Of a stretch of 64,000 nt of DNA, positions 55,011 through 63,883 are shown piece by piece (position 1 is the stretch's first letter; each line of letters begins with the position of its first letter). Origin of the DNA: CAVQFD01 sp963724695. GTDB taxonomy: Bacteria; Acidobacteriota; Vicinamibacteria; Vicinamibacterales; CAVVIG01. Location: NCBI GenBank assembly GCA_963724695.1, contig CAVRVW010000001.1, positions 1-64,000 on the forward strand. Reading direction: 5' to 3'. Both the position numbers and the translations under genes were made by a program. The notes beneath the pieces were generated by a model. It searched no databases, was not told the DNA's origin, and saw nothing but the letters and a program-made list of their open reading frames with translations.

Positions 55011-57049
55011 CTACGGCAGCGCGAGCGCCACCATCGACCCTGGATACTGCGCGCCGCCAATCTGGACGACGATGTACTGCTTGCCCTCGTGCACGTAGGA
55101 CATCATGCCGTATTGACCCGCCGCCGGCAGCTTGACCGTGCCCAGCTTCTGGCCGGTTTCTTTGTTGTGCGCGTTCAACACAGGCGGTCCCGCCGAGCCT
55201 TCGGTCGCCAGCAGCAGGCTGCCGGCCACCATCTGGATCGAGTCGCTGTTGCCGCCGGTGTTGCCGAGGTCGCGGCCTCGAAGCAACGGGTGGTTGCTCA
55301 CGGCCTGCGGCGTGGTCCCGATGGGAATCCACCAGAGGCGCGTGCCGGTGTTCATGTCGTACGCCGACAGCCGGCTGTACGGCGGCTTGAAGATCGGCAG
55401 GCTCTGCGGGCCGGTCAGCCCGGGGCCGGTGCCGTTGACCCACTGCGAGAGCGTCGTCCCCGTGGTCGCCATCGCGTCGGGCTCGTCCGCCTTCGAGCCA
55501 GGCTGCAGTCCGCCGCCGCTGCACCCGCGCGAGTGCGACACGTACAGGATGTTCGTCGTCGGGTCGAAGGTGGCCGGATTCGTGATGTTCAACCCGCCCG
55601 CGCAGCGGATGTTGTTCACGACGCCGGCGTTGTGCCCTTCCTGCAGCCGCGGCTCGTACGGCCCGCCGATCTTGAACTTCTTGACGATCTCCTGGGCTTC
55701 CTGCTTGAGCTCGGGCGTGAAGTCGATGAGGTCGTTGTCGCTCAGCCCGAGCGGCTCCATCGGCTCCGGCCGGGTCGGGAACGGCTGCGTCGGCGACGTC
55801 CAGTTGCCCGGCACCGTCGTCTGCGGCACCGGACGCTCTTCGATCGGCCAGACGGGCTCGCCCGTCACGCCGGTTGAACGTGAAGATGAAGCCCTGCTTC
55901 GTGGTCTGGATGACCGCCGGGACGGGCTTGCCGTTGACCGACAGGTTCGCCAGGATCGGCACGTTCGGCAGGTCGTAGTTCCACTGATCGTTGTGGACCG
56001 TCTGGAAGTGCCAGAGCCGCTTGCCGGTCTTCACGTCGAGCGCGATGACGCTCGTGCCGTACAGGTTGGCGCCGGGACGGAAGCCGCCGAAGTAGTCGAT
56101 GGTCGGCGGGTTCGTCGGGATGTAGACGATGCCGCGCTCGTGGTCGGCCGACATCGGCGCCCACGACGAGACGTCACCCGTGTACGACCAGGCGTTGTTC
56201 AGCCACGTCTCGTGGCCGAACTCGCCCGGGCCGCGGAATCACGTGGAACTTCCACAGGTGCTTCCCGGTCCTGGCGTCGTAGGCGAGGATGTCGCCGGGC
56301 ACGTTCTCGATGCGGGTCTGGTTGTAGCCCTGCTCGGCCGAGTTGCCGACGATCACGACGCCGTTGACGACGATCGGCGGCGACGAGCTCGTGATGTAGC
56401 CGAGCTCGCGCGGCACGCCCATGTCGGGGTCGTACTTCTTGCCGGTCGACTGCCACTTCTGCCACGGTCCCCAGTCGCGGATCAGATCGTCCACGAGATC
56501 GACGGTGCCCGTGCGCCCGAAGCCCGGAAGCGGGACCGGACGGCCCCAGTTCTCGAGCGGCTGGCCGGTCTTCGCGTCGAGGGCATGCAGGAAGAACGCG
56601 GGAGAGATCGTGAAGATGACGCCCCGGCCGTCGATCTCGCTGTAGGCGACGCCCTTGCCGTACCCGGCGCGCATGGAGCGCTGCCAGCGCGTCGTGGGCG
56701 GTTCGCGGTACGTCCACACGACCTCGCCGGTCTTCGGGTCCATCGCCACCACGGTGCGCCGCTGCCCGGCCACCGAGTAGAGCATGCCCTTGATGTACGT
56801 GGGCGTGGAGCGCGAGTTGGTGTACGGCGCCGGACCGAAGTTGTCCCCCCGGAAGATCCACGCCACCTTCAGCTTGTCGAAGTTGCCCGCGTTGATCTGA
56901 TCGGCGGGCTGGAAGCGCGTCCCCCAGGCATCACCGCTCTGATACCACCATTCGCCGGGCGGACTGACGCGTTCTTGCGCGAAGAACCCACCGGACATGA
57001 CCACCCCGATGGCCAGCGCCAGGGCGAACACCGCCCAATTCTTCCTCAT
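55011..57049 (-). CDS. PQQ-dependent dehydrogenase-like propeller protein, two frameshifts
   Basis: A signal peptide (VFALALAIGVVMSGGFFAQ) is followed by GEWWYQSGDAWGTRFQPADQINAGNFDKLKVAWIF and VVAMDPKTGEVVWTYREPP. SAEQGYNQTRIENVPGDILAYD follows, then, after a frame change near 56220, ALDVKTGKRLWHFQTVHNDQWNYDLP. The final third, after a change near 55870, runs intact from GEPVWPIEERPVPQ to YPGSMVALALP. This mirrors the 45.1 kb gene in nearly every segment, so the two are paralogues. There is no haem domain. Confidence 0.85.
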
Positions 57050-57179
57050 GAGTACCTTCCTCCCAGAGTGTGCCGCCCGTCCGCGGATCGCGAGCGAATG
57101 GGAACGATTATCGGCAGGCCACGGCGGTTGTCAACACCCGATGCAGGCGTCTCGGGCCCGCCGGCCGATCGTGTCTTGC

Positions 57180-57201
57180 GCTGCCTGCCCTGCCTGCCCT
57201 G
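57180..57201 (+). repeat. Short low-complexity CTGCCTGCCC repeat
   Basis: Two and a half copies of CTGCCTGCCC lie just upstream of the propeller gene at 57218. The complementary core CAGGGCAGGCAG recurs in the opposite orientation in the G-rich stretch at 63801-63850. Confidence 0.5.
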
Positions 57202-57217
57202 TATGCAATGATGGCGC

Positions 57218-58609
57218 GTGGCCTCCGTCTCGCGCCGGGTGGTCCTCGAGGGGCTCGTCCTCAGCCTCGCCGGGCGGCGGCTGGCGTATGCACAATCGCG
57301 GTCTGTCGCCAGACCCAAACCCCTGGCGCGCGATGCCGTCACCGGCGACTGGACGAGCTTTCTCGGGCCCACACACAACGCCGTCTCCCCCGAGACGAGG
57401 CTGACACGGCAACTGCCGCCGCCTCTTGTCTGGGAGTTCAACAGAGGCACCGGCTACGCCTCGCCCGCGATTGCGGGCGAGCGCCTCGTGTTTGTGCATC
57501 GACTGGGCGACGAAGAAATCGTCGAGTGCCTTCACGCGGAGACGGGCGCGACGAACTGGCAGTTCAGGTATCCCACTGACTTCGAGGATCGGTACGGATA
57601 CAACAACGGCCCGCGGGCGAGCCCCGTCATCGACGCGACGAGGGTGTACACGGTCGGCGCGCAAGGCCAGCTGTTCTGCCTGGACCTCGGAACGGGAAAG
57701 GTGCTCTGGAAGCGGGACCTCGCCGCCGAGTACCGCGTGCGTCAGGACTTCTTCGGCACCGCTTCGACGCCGCTCGTCGAAGGCCCGGTCCTGATCGTGA
57801 ACGTCGGCGCGCCGGGCGGACCGTCGGTCGTCGGCTTCGACAAGACCACCGGCCGTGAGGCGTGGAGGGCCGGTCAGGCCTGGGGGGCGAGCTATGCCTC
57901 GCCGATTCCAGCCGCCGTTCACGGCCAGCGGCGCGTGTTCGTGTTCGCCGGCGGCGAGTCCTCTCCGCCATCCGGCGGCCTCATGTCGATCGACCCGTCG
58001 AACGGACGAGTGGATTTTGCGTTTCCGTGGCGCAGCCGCACGTACGAGTCGGTCAACGCCTCGTGTCCGGTCGTCTTCGACAACAAGGTGTTCATCTCGG
58101 CGAGCTACCGGACAGGAGGCGCGCTCGTCGAGATCCGGCCGGACTTCACGCACAGACTGCTCTGGACCACGCAGGAGTTCGGGCTGCATTTCAACACGCC
58201 GGTCTACCGGAACGGGTATCTCTACGGGTTCGACGGGCGCAACGAGCCGGACGCCTCGCTCGCCTGCGTCGACGCTGCGAGCGGCAAGGTCGTGTGGCGC
58301 ACGACCCCCGAGTGGTCGGAACCGTTCGAGATCGGCGGCCAGCGCCAGGCGCAGCTGGTCGGGACGTATAGAGGGTCCTTGCTGGCCGTCGACGGGCAGT
58401 TCCTCTGCCTGGGCGAGATCGGGCACCTGCTCTGGATGGACCTCACGCCGAAGGGCTACCGCGAGCTGGCGCGCACGCGGCTGTTCGCCGCGCGCGAGTC
58501 GTGGGCGCTGCCGGTGCTGAGCCGGGGTCTGCTGTACGTCGTACAGAACACGCGGGATGTGCTGACGGGCGCCCGTCCGCGCCTGCTGTGCTACGACTTG
58601 CGGGCGTAG
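57218..58609 (+). CDS. Secreted PQQ-type beta-propeller protein, intact
   Basis: The 463-residue protein starts at GTG 57218. The N-terminus is twin-arginine-like (VSRRVVLEGLVLSLAGRR). Blades include AIAGERLVFVHRLG, CLDLGTGKVLWKRDLA, VVGFDKTTGREAWRAGQ, MSIDPSNGRVDFAF, ACVDAASGKVVWRTTPEW and a closing ARPRLLCYDLRA. It is the only one of four propeller genes of this kind in the window with an unbroken frame. No transmembrane or haem motif is present. It may be a sugar/alcohol dehydrogenase relative or a BamB-like scaffold. Confidence 0.82.
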   Translation: MASVSRRVVLEGLVLSLAGRRLAYAQSRSVARPKPLARDAVTGDWTSFLGPTHNAVSPETRLTRQLPPPLVWEFNRGTGYASPAIAGERLVFVHRLGDEEIVECLHAETGATNWQFRYPTDFEDRYGYNNGPRASPVIDATRVYTVGAQGQLFCLDLGTGKVLWKRDLAAEYRVRQDFFGTASTPLVEGPVLIVNVGAPGGPSVVGFDKTTGREAWRAGQAWGASYASPIPAAVHGQRRVFVFAGGESSPPSGGLMSIDPSNGRVDFAFPWRSRTYESVNASCPVVFDNKVFISASYRTGGALVEIRPDFTHRLLWTTQEFGLHFNTPVYRNGYLYGFDGRNEPDASLACVDAASGKVVWRTTPEWSEPFEIGGQRQAQLVGTYRGSLLAVDGQFLCLGEIGHLLWMDLTPKGYRELARTRLFAARESWALPVLSRGLLYVVQNTRDVLTGARPRLLCYDLRA

Positions 58610-58650
58610 ACCGCTCTCACATTCATGTGGCACGTGAAAAGCCGCTGTCG

Positions 58651-58810
58651 TCCTTGGGCGCTTGGTGCTTGGTCCTTCGTTCGTCCGTGGCCCCTGGTCC
58701 TTGGGGCGAGATTCCGCGTCTGGCCGACGTGACGACCGCGCTCCAAGTGCCAAGGACCAACGCCAGCCGAAGAACGAAGGCCGAAGCACCAAGGACGAAC
58801 GGCGACACCG
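58651..58810. repeat. Long imperfect inverted repeat between convergent genes
   Basis: The left arm (about 58657-58705, core CTTGGTGCTTGGTCCTTCG) and the reverse complement of the right arm (about 58750-58800, core CTTGGTGCTTCGGCCTTCG) are about 80% alike over ~47 bases. A ~45-bp spacer separates them. It lies between convergent genes and could fold into a long hairpin, perhaps ending transcription from both sides. The CTTGG/CCAAG wording is repetitive, which suggests a dispersed intergenic repeat. Confidence 0.55.
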
Positions 58811-58839
58811 AAGCGAACACCGCTGTGGTTTGGGAGCGT

Positions 58840-59460
58840 CTACCGGGACAGTGCGCGCAGGTGCACCCTCGCCACCATGTGCATATAGCCGCCAGAGCGC
58901 TCGAAGCGATCGGCAGCGGCCATCGTGACGAATTGGAGCGCCCGCTCCTTCATCCCCAGCACTTCGAAGTACAGGCCCACATAGAGGTACCCGTAAAACT
59001 GTGCGTCCGGCTGAGAGCCCGCAGCGGCGATGACTTGTTCGGGCGAGCGTGCGCCCCGAAACATGTCGTAGACCTCGCGCATGGGGGCCCGGGGATCCCG
59101 CCCGACCGGCAACAGCGCCGCCCTGGCGGCGGCCGGCGATTCGGCGCGCGCCACGCACATGAAATGCCACGCGGCATTCTCGACATCGTCCGGGTTCACC
59201 GTGCGATGGGATTCGAACTGGCGTCGGCAGTCGTCGTAGCGGCCGGCATAGTAGAGCGCGATGCCCCGCTGCCAGAGATCCGGCGCCCGATCGGGCACAG
59301 CCTTGGCCAGCGCGTCGAACGTGGCTGCGGCGGCGGCAAAGCGGCCCTCCTCGAACTCGGCCACCGCCCGGCTCGACAGGGCCTGCGGGCTCTGCGCGAG
59401 GGCCGGCGCCGCGAGCAGAGCGCCGAGCATCACGAGCAGGCGAAGGCGCCCTCCTGGCAC
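58840..59460 (-). CDS. Secreted tetratricopeptide-repeat-like protein
   Basis: The N-terminus (LRLLVMLGALLAAPALAQ) is a signal peptide; start GTG 59460 or ATG 59430 (GGAGGG lies between them). Residues ~40-110 carry two helix pairs of TPR type: AVAEFEEGRFAAAAATFDALAKAVP and LWQRGIALYYAGRYDDCRRQFESHRTVNP. The later part (YGYLYVGLYFEVLGMKERALQFV) is a third repeat. It probably serves as a periplasmic interaction scaffold. It converges with the propeller gene across the long inverted repeat. Confidence 0.7.
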   Translation of the reverse strand: MPGGRLRLLVMLGALLAAPALAQSPQALSSRAVAEFEEGRFAAAAATFDALAKAVPDRAPDLWQRGIALYYAGRYDDCRRQFESHRTVNPDDVENAAWHFMCVARAESPAAARAALLPVGRDPRAPMREVYDMFRGARSPEQVIAAAGSQPDAQFYGYLYVGLYFEVLGMKERALQFVTMAAADRFERSGGYMHMVARVHLRALSR

Positions 59461-59554
59461 TCGGCCGACGACGCCACGAACCTCGACGGGTGCGAGCGCG
59501 AATGAGGGCACGCGTGTAGAATCAGCGGCCAGACACGAGCGCTGCGGGAGATTC

Positions 59555-59971
59555 ATGGAGACACTTCGACGGTTTGGATCGGTCGCACTGGTAACCTTCC
59601 TGGTGTCGGCCTGCGCGTCTCCAGAGCCGAACGAACAGACTCTGAAGGACTCGTTTGGCGGCCAGATCGCCGCGGCGGGCATTGCACGCGACCTTGAACG
59701 CAAGGGCGATGAGTGGACGTTCCTCGGGCCGGCACACAACAAGGCTGAAGCGAAGTGGCTGGTCCGGATCGACACGGCCGTGCTCGAGCCACAGACGAGC
59801 GAGAGGAACCCGTTCAAGGGCACGATCGAATCCTCGTGGTTTGCAGACGGAGAGGCGCTCCTGTCGTCAGGGTCCTTCTCAGGACTGCCGGAAGAGTTCT
59901 TGAAGATGGGCATCGGACAGGAATGCTACGCCTTGTGGGACGCGAACACGAAGAAATGGACCTGGGAATGA
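59555..59971 (+). CDS. Small lipoprotein of unknown function
   Basis: The 138-residue protein starts at ATG 59555 with GGGAG upstream. It has a lipobox LVSAC, with the lipidated Cys at residue 18. The body (GGQIAAAGIARDLERKGDEWTFLGPAHN, AKWLVRIDTAVL, DGEALLSSGSF, CYALWDANTKKWTWE) is unrecognised. The stop overlaps the start of the next gene by 4 bases (ATGA), so the pair is an operon. Confidence 0.72.
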   Translation: METLRRFGSVALVTFLVSACASPEPNEQTLKDSFGGQIAAAGIARDLERKGDEWTFLGPAHNKAEAKWLVRIDTAVLEPQTSERNPFKGTIESSWFADGEALLSSGSFSGLPEEFLKMGIGQECYALWDANTKKWTWE

Positions 59972-60807
59972 GCAAAGGCCAGCGGGAGGCTTGGATGCGC
60001 ATGCGATTGGGCAGGGCGACTTTTGCGGCGGTTGGGCTCGCGGGGGTTCTCCTGGGCACGTTGACGCCGGTCTGGAGCCAGACACAGACCGATAGAGGGC
60101 CGCGGACAGCGGACGGCAAACCGAACCTGACGGGCATTTGGCAGGTCATGAACACCGCGAATTGGGACATCCAGGCCCATCCGGCCCGACAGGGACCAGT
60201 CATCTCCCTTGGCGCGGCGTTCAGCATCCCGCCGGGCCCCGGCGTCGTGGACGGCAACGAGATTCCCTATCAGCCGTGGGCCGCCGCGAAGAAGAAGGAA
60301 AACAACGACAACTGGATGGCGCGGGACCCGGAGGTCAAGTGCTTCATGCCCGGGATTCCACGTGCCACCTACATGCCCTTCCCCTTCCAGATCGTCCAGT
60401 CAACGAACACGATCCTGATGGCGTACGAGTTCACCAGCGCCAGCCGCATCATCCGCATGAACAGCAAGGAACCGAGCCCGGTCCCGTCCTGGATGGGCTG
60501 GTCCATCGGCCGCTGGGAGGGCGACACGCTGGTCATCGACGTGACCGATCAAGTGGAGGACACCTGGTTCGACCGCGCCGGGAACTTCCACAGCGATGCG
60601 CTACACGTGGTGGAGCGTTTCACGCCGGTCAACGCGAACACCCTCAACTACGAGGTCACCATCGAAGACCCGAAGGTCTTCACGCGGCCCTGGAAGATGA
60701 GCATGTTCCTCTATCGCCACCTCGAAAGGAACGCGCAGCTCATGGAGTACAAGTGCGTCGAGTTCGCGGAGGAACTGATGTACGGGCACCTGCGCAAGAA
60801 GCCCTAG
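59968..60807 (+). CDS. Secreted protein of the 'PNLTGIW' kind
   Basis: The 279-residue protein starts at ATG 59968, overlapping the lipoprotein stop. An N-terminal hydrophobic segment (FAAVGLAGVLLGTLTPVWSQ) is followed by DGKPNLTGIWQVMNT. Conserved-looking blocks follow: CFMPGIPRATYMPFPFQIVQS, GRWEGDTLVIDVTDQVEDTWFDRAGNFHSDALHVVERF, and YRHLERNAQLMEYKCVEFAEE. The same architecture recurs at 61409-62464. Such proteins are frequent in acidobacterial genomes with no assigned role. Confidence 0.75.
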   Translation: MSKGQREAWMRMRLGRATFAAVGLAGVLLGTLTPVWSQTQTDRGPRTADGKPNLTGIWQVMNTANWDIQAHPARQGPVISLGAAFSIPPGPGVVDGNEIPYQPWAAAKKKENNDNWMARDPEVKCFMPGIPRATYMPFPFQIVQSTNTILMAYEFTSASRIIRMNSKEPSPVPSWMGWSIGRWEGDTLVIDVTDQVEDTWFDRAGNFHSDALHVVERFTPVNANTLNYEVTIEDPKVFTRPWKMSMFLYRHLERNAQLMEYKCVEFAEELMYGHLRKKP

Positions 60808-60820
60808 CAGGGCCAGGGCC

Positions 60821-61228
60821 CTAAGGGGTATTCCGACAGGTCGTCGCGATCCAGGTCAATTTCTCGACCTTGAGCACGAAGGGGGCGGCGTTCGAGGCGC
60901 CGGCGCGAGACAACGTCCCGGTGGCCTCCACGGTATGGCCCACCTGGAGTTCCAACGACGCCGGGTCGCCGTCGAGCCGGTAGACCGACGGTTTGTCCCC
61001 TCGGGGGTCGGTCAGAGTGAAGACACTGCCGCCAGCCGAGCCGCGGGTCGAGGCAGGTGGTCGCGCCTCCCGGCTGAGGCACCCGATGACGACAAAACGC
61101 CTCTGGGCCGGATCCGTCTGTGGAGGGGCAGGACGCGGGTTCTGGGCCCATAAACCGCCTGTCGCGCACAGGACGCCGCCGGCACAGAGAATTGAGAGTG
61201 TTGTGCGTCGCTCGGCTGCTCTGCCCAT
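60821..61228 (-). CDS. Small secreted protein, DUF5818-like
   Basis: The start is ATG 61228. An N-terminal signal segment (LSILCAGGVLCATGGLWAQ) precedes a beta-rich domain: FVVIGCLSREARPP, FTLTDPRGDKPSVYRLDGD, LELQVGHTVEATGTL and VLKVEKLTWIATTC. The VIGCL...VYRL...VGHTVEVTGTL pattern recurs in many acidobacterial secreted proteins. It may bind or stabilise something in the periplasm; no enzymatic residues are evident. It sits between the two related plus-strand genes. Confidence 0.65.
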   Translation of the reverse strand: MGRAAERRTTLSILCAGGVLCATGGLWAQNPRPAPPQTDPAQRRFVVIGCLSREARPPASTRGSAGGSVFTLTDPRGDKPSVYRLDGDPASLELQVGHTVEATGTLSRAGASNAAPFVLKVEKLTWIATTCRNTP

Positions 61229-61408
61229 CGCGAAAGCCTCCGCGGAGAAAGAAAGGGATCCCGACACTTTGATCTGGCGGGCTCATCCCGCCCGCGGCAG
61301 AATAGCACTGCTCGACGCGTCGTGGCCCGCCTTGACCGACCGACTGGACGGATGAATGGGAGTGCGGGAAAATAGGGGCCTTGATCGGCATAGCATGGAG
61401 GCGCTGAC

Positions 61409-62464
61409 GTGAAATTCCTTCTGGCGATTCTTACGGCGATTGGCATGGCGGGCGTCTCGCTCGTCGCTCAGGCTGGTGGGACTTCACCGGCAGGCACGGC
61501 GGCCGCCAGCAATTGGAAGGTGCCGCGAACGCCGGACGGCCGGCCGGACCTGCAAGGTGTCTGGGAGAACAACAGCGTCACGCCGATGACGCGGCCCACG
61601 CAGTGGAAGGACAAGGCCTCCCTCACGGATGCCGAAGTCGAAGAGCTGAAGCAGCTGGTCGCCAAATCGGTAGACCAGGGCGGCGATGCCATCTTCGGCA
61701 GCTTCATCCAGCTCGCGCTCAATCTGAAGGACACCGGGAAATTCAACCAGACCTCCTACGACCCGACCACGGGGAACTACAACCAGTTCTGGATGGCCGA
61801 CCGCACGTGGGACAACCGGACGTCGCTCATTACTGACCCGGCTGATGGGCAGTTTCCGCCGCTGGCGCCCGGCGCCGAGGCCCGGCGTGCGCGCGGCCGC
61901 GGCCCGGTGGTCGAAGGTTCCGAAAGCGGGCCTCGTGGTCGCGCCGACGGCCCCGAAGATCGTCCGCTGTCAGAGCGCTGCATCAGCTACGGGGCTCCCC
62001 GCACCGGCACGGGCTACAACAGCTACACGCAGATCATCCAGTCGCCCGAGACCGTCGTGCTCCTCCAGGAAATGATCCACGACGCGCGTCTTGTGCCGAT
62101 GGACAGCCGCCCCCACCTTCCCTCCGCGGTCCGCCAGCTGCACGGGGACTCTCGTGGTCGCTGGGACGGCGACACGCTGGTGGTCGAAACCACGAACTTC
62201 ATCAACGGGTTCCAGGGCTCGACGCCCAACGTCAAGGTGACCGAGCGCTACACACGGGTAAGCGAGGACTTCATCAACTGGGAGCTGACCGTCAACGATC
62301 CCGACACCTGGACGCGGCCGTGGACCTTCATGATTCGTCTGAAGCGCACCAACGACCAGCTCTACGAGTACGCGTGCCACGAGGGTAACTACTCCATGGT
62401 CGGCATTCTCGCCGGCGCCAGGGCGGACGAAGCCAAGGCGGCGGCACCAAAGAGCGCCCGCTAA
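61409..62464 (+). CDS. Secreted protein of the 'RPDLQGVW' kind, paralogue of 59968-60807
   Basis: The 351-residue protein starts at GTG 61409 with GGAGG upstream. The signal peptide is LLAILTAIGMAGVSLVAQ. WKVPRTPDGRPDLQGVWENNS is the diagnostic opening. RGRWDGDTLVVETTNFINGFQGSTPNVKVTERYTRV and the ending YEYACHEGNYSMVGIL match the blocks of the protein at 59968. Middle residues 150-190 are a low-complexity Arg/Gly/Pro region. The two genes flank a divergent small secreted gene. Function is unknown. Confidence 0.78.
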   Translation: MKFLLAILTAIGMAGVSLVAQAGGTSPAGTAAASNWKVPRTPDGRPDLQGVWENNSVTPMTRPTQWKDKASLTDAEVEELKQLVAKSVDQGGDAIFGSFIQLALNLKDTGKFNQTSYDPTTGNYNQFWMADRTWDNRTSLITDPADGQFPPLAPGAEARRARGRGPVVEGSESGPRGRADGPEDRPLSERCISYGAPRTGTGYNSYTQIIQSPETVVLLQEMIHDARLVPMDSRPHLPSAVRQLHGDSRGRWDGDTLVVETTNFINGFQGSTPNVKVTERYTRVSEDFINWELTVNDPDTWTRPWTFMIRLKRTNDQLYEYACHEGNYSMVGILAGARADEAKAAAPKSAR

Positions 62465-62722
62465 CAGCGCATGCCCAACGCCTGGGGGTGGCGGTTCGCT
62501 TCCCCCAGGCGGCTCGTTCGCGCCGCTCACCCACCAAGCCGTTTCCCCCGATTCGACCAGCCAGTCGAACGCCCCGCAACTGGCGTCGTTGCACCTCGCC
62601 GTCGCGGTGGGTACCATGGCCGATCACTTTCCCATGCCGAACGCAGGCGCTACCGCAGCCACAACCCGAGCCCGGCGGTCGAGACACCGGACCGATCAGC
62701 CGGGCCTCATCCTGAGCGCCAG

Positions 62723-63799
62723 GTGACGCCGTCATCAGCGCCGAGACCCGCTTCGAATACCGCGTCGAGCGGCTCCTCGGGAAGGGCGGATTCGGCGAGG
62801 TCTATCTCTCGCGGCGTCTCGGCCCTCCGGCAGCCATTCCCGACCTCGTCTGCCTCAAGGTCAGCACGCACATGGACGCCTGGCTGCGCGAGGCGTACTT
62901 CGGGCAGCTGCTCGACGACCACCCGCGCGCGATTCGCGTCTTCGACACGTTTCCGGTGATGCACCCCGGCGAACCGGTGCTGTACTGCCTCGTGCTCGAG
63001 TACGCGCGGCACGGCGACCTCAGCGCGTTTCTGCGCCACGACGCGAGACGCTGGTCCGAAACGCTGGTGCGGCGCGAGATCGCCGGCATCCTCGAGGTCC
63101 TGGGCAAGCTGCACCGCGGCCAGATGCTGCACCGCGACCTGACACCGATGAACGTCTTCGTGTGCGACAACCGCCGCCTCAAGCTGGGGGACTTCGGCAT
63201 CGTGCGGCAGCAGAGCGACCGGCGCGGCATCACCGCGAGGACGATGAACACGCTCACGGCGCCGAGCGAGATCCTCGCCGGCTCCGCGCCAAAGTGGCAG
63301 GCGCGCGATGACGTGTACCAAATCGGACAGCTGGTCGGCATGCTGGTGCGCGGCGACGCGCGGTCGCGTATCCGCACGTCCGACGTGCGGGCGGCTCGAC
63401 TGCAGCGATCACCTGAAGGAGATCGTCCACCGCTGCATCGGCGAGCGGCGCAAGCGCTACGACAGCGCGAAGGAACTGATCGTGGCGCTCCAGGAACGAC
63501 CCGCCCCGCTGCGTACGGGGGCGGTGCGATCGCTCAAGGGCCTGCACCTGACGTTCACGGGCATCCTGAGCAAGCCCAGGCGCGACGCGATCCGGGCGGC
63601 GACGCGGGCCGGCGCGATTGTGCACAGCGGACCGTCGGCGCGCACGACCGTCGTGGTCCGCGGCCGGCCGAATGCCCAGCAGGCCGCCGGACGCGACGCG
63701 GGGCTGAAGCTGATGGAAATCAAGCGGCTGCGGGAGAAGGGACAGAGAATCACGCTGCTCAACGAAGCGCAGTTCTGGCGCCTCGCGGCACGGCGTTAG
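62723..63799 (+). CDS. Ser/Thr protein kinase with C-terminal BRCT domain, two probable indels
   Basis: The kinase domain is complete: LLGKGGFGEVYLS (Gly loop), VCLKVST (ATP-binding Lys), LHRDLTPMNVF (catalytic loop, residue ~136), LGDFGIV (~155), TAPSEIL and DDVYQIGQLVGML. No start codon exists in the kinase frame; a GTG at 62723 with one missing base fits (VTPVISAETRFEY). Near 63355-63405 the frame shifts again into DCSDHLKEIVHRCIGERRKRYDSAKELIV. It ends with LKGLHLTFTGILSKPRRDAI...TTVVVRG...LKLMEIKRLREKGQRITLLNEAQFW, a BRCT fold (~271-355). BRCT domains bind phosphopeptides or DNA ends. Confidence 0.75.
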
Positions 63800-63800
63800 G

Positions 63801-63850
63801 CCAGGCGGGGCGGGCAGGGCAGGCAGGTCGGGCGGGTCTGGTGGGTCGGG
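63801..63850 (+). repeat. G-rich low-complexity stretch
   Basis: Runs of GGGC/GGCAGG units, including GGGCAGGGCAGGCAGG. It shares a core with 57180-57201 in the opposite orientation. It lies between the kinase stop and the next gene and has the composition for G-quadruplex formation, though folding is not shown. Confidence 0.5.
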
Positions 63851-63883
63851 CCCCGCCGCCAAGTAAAGAAAGAGAGCACCGAC

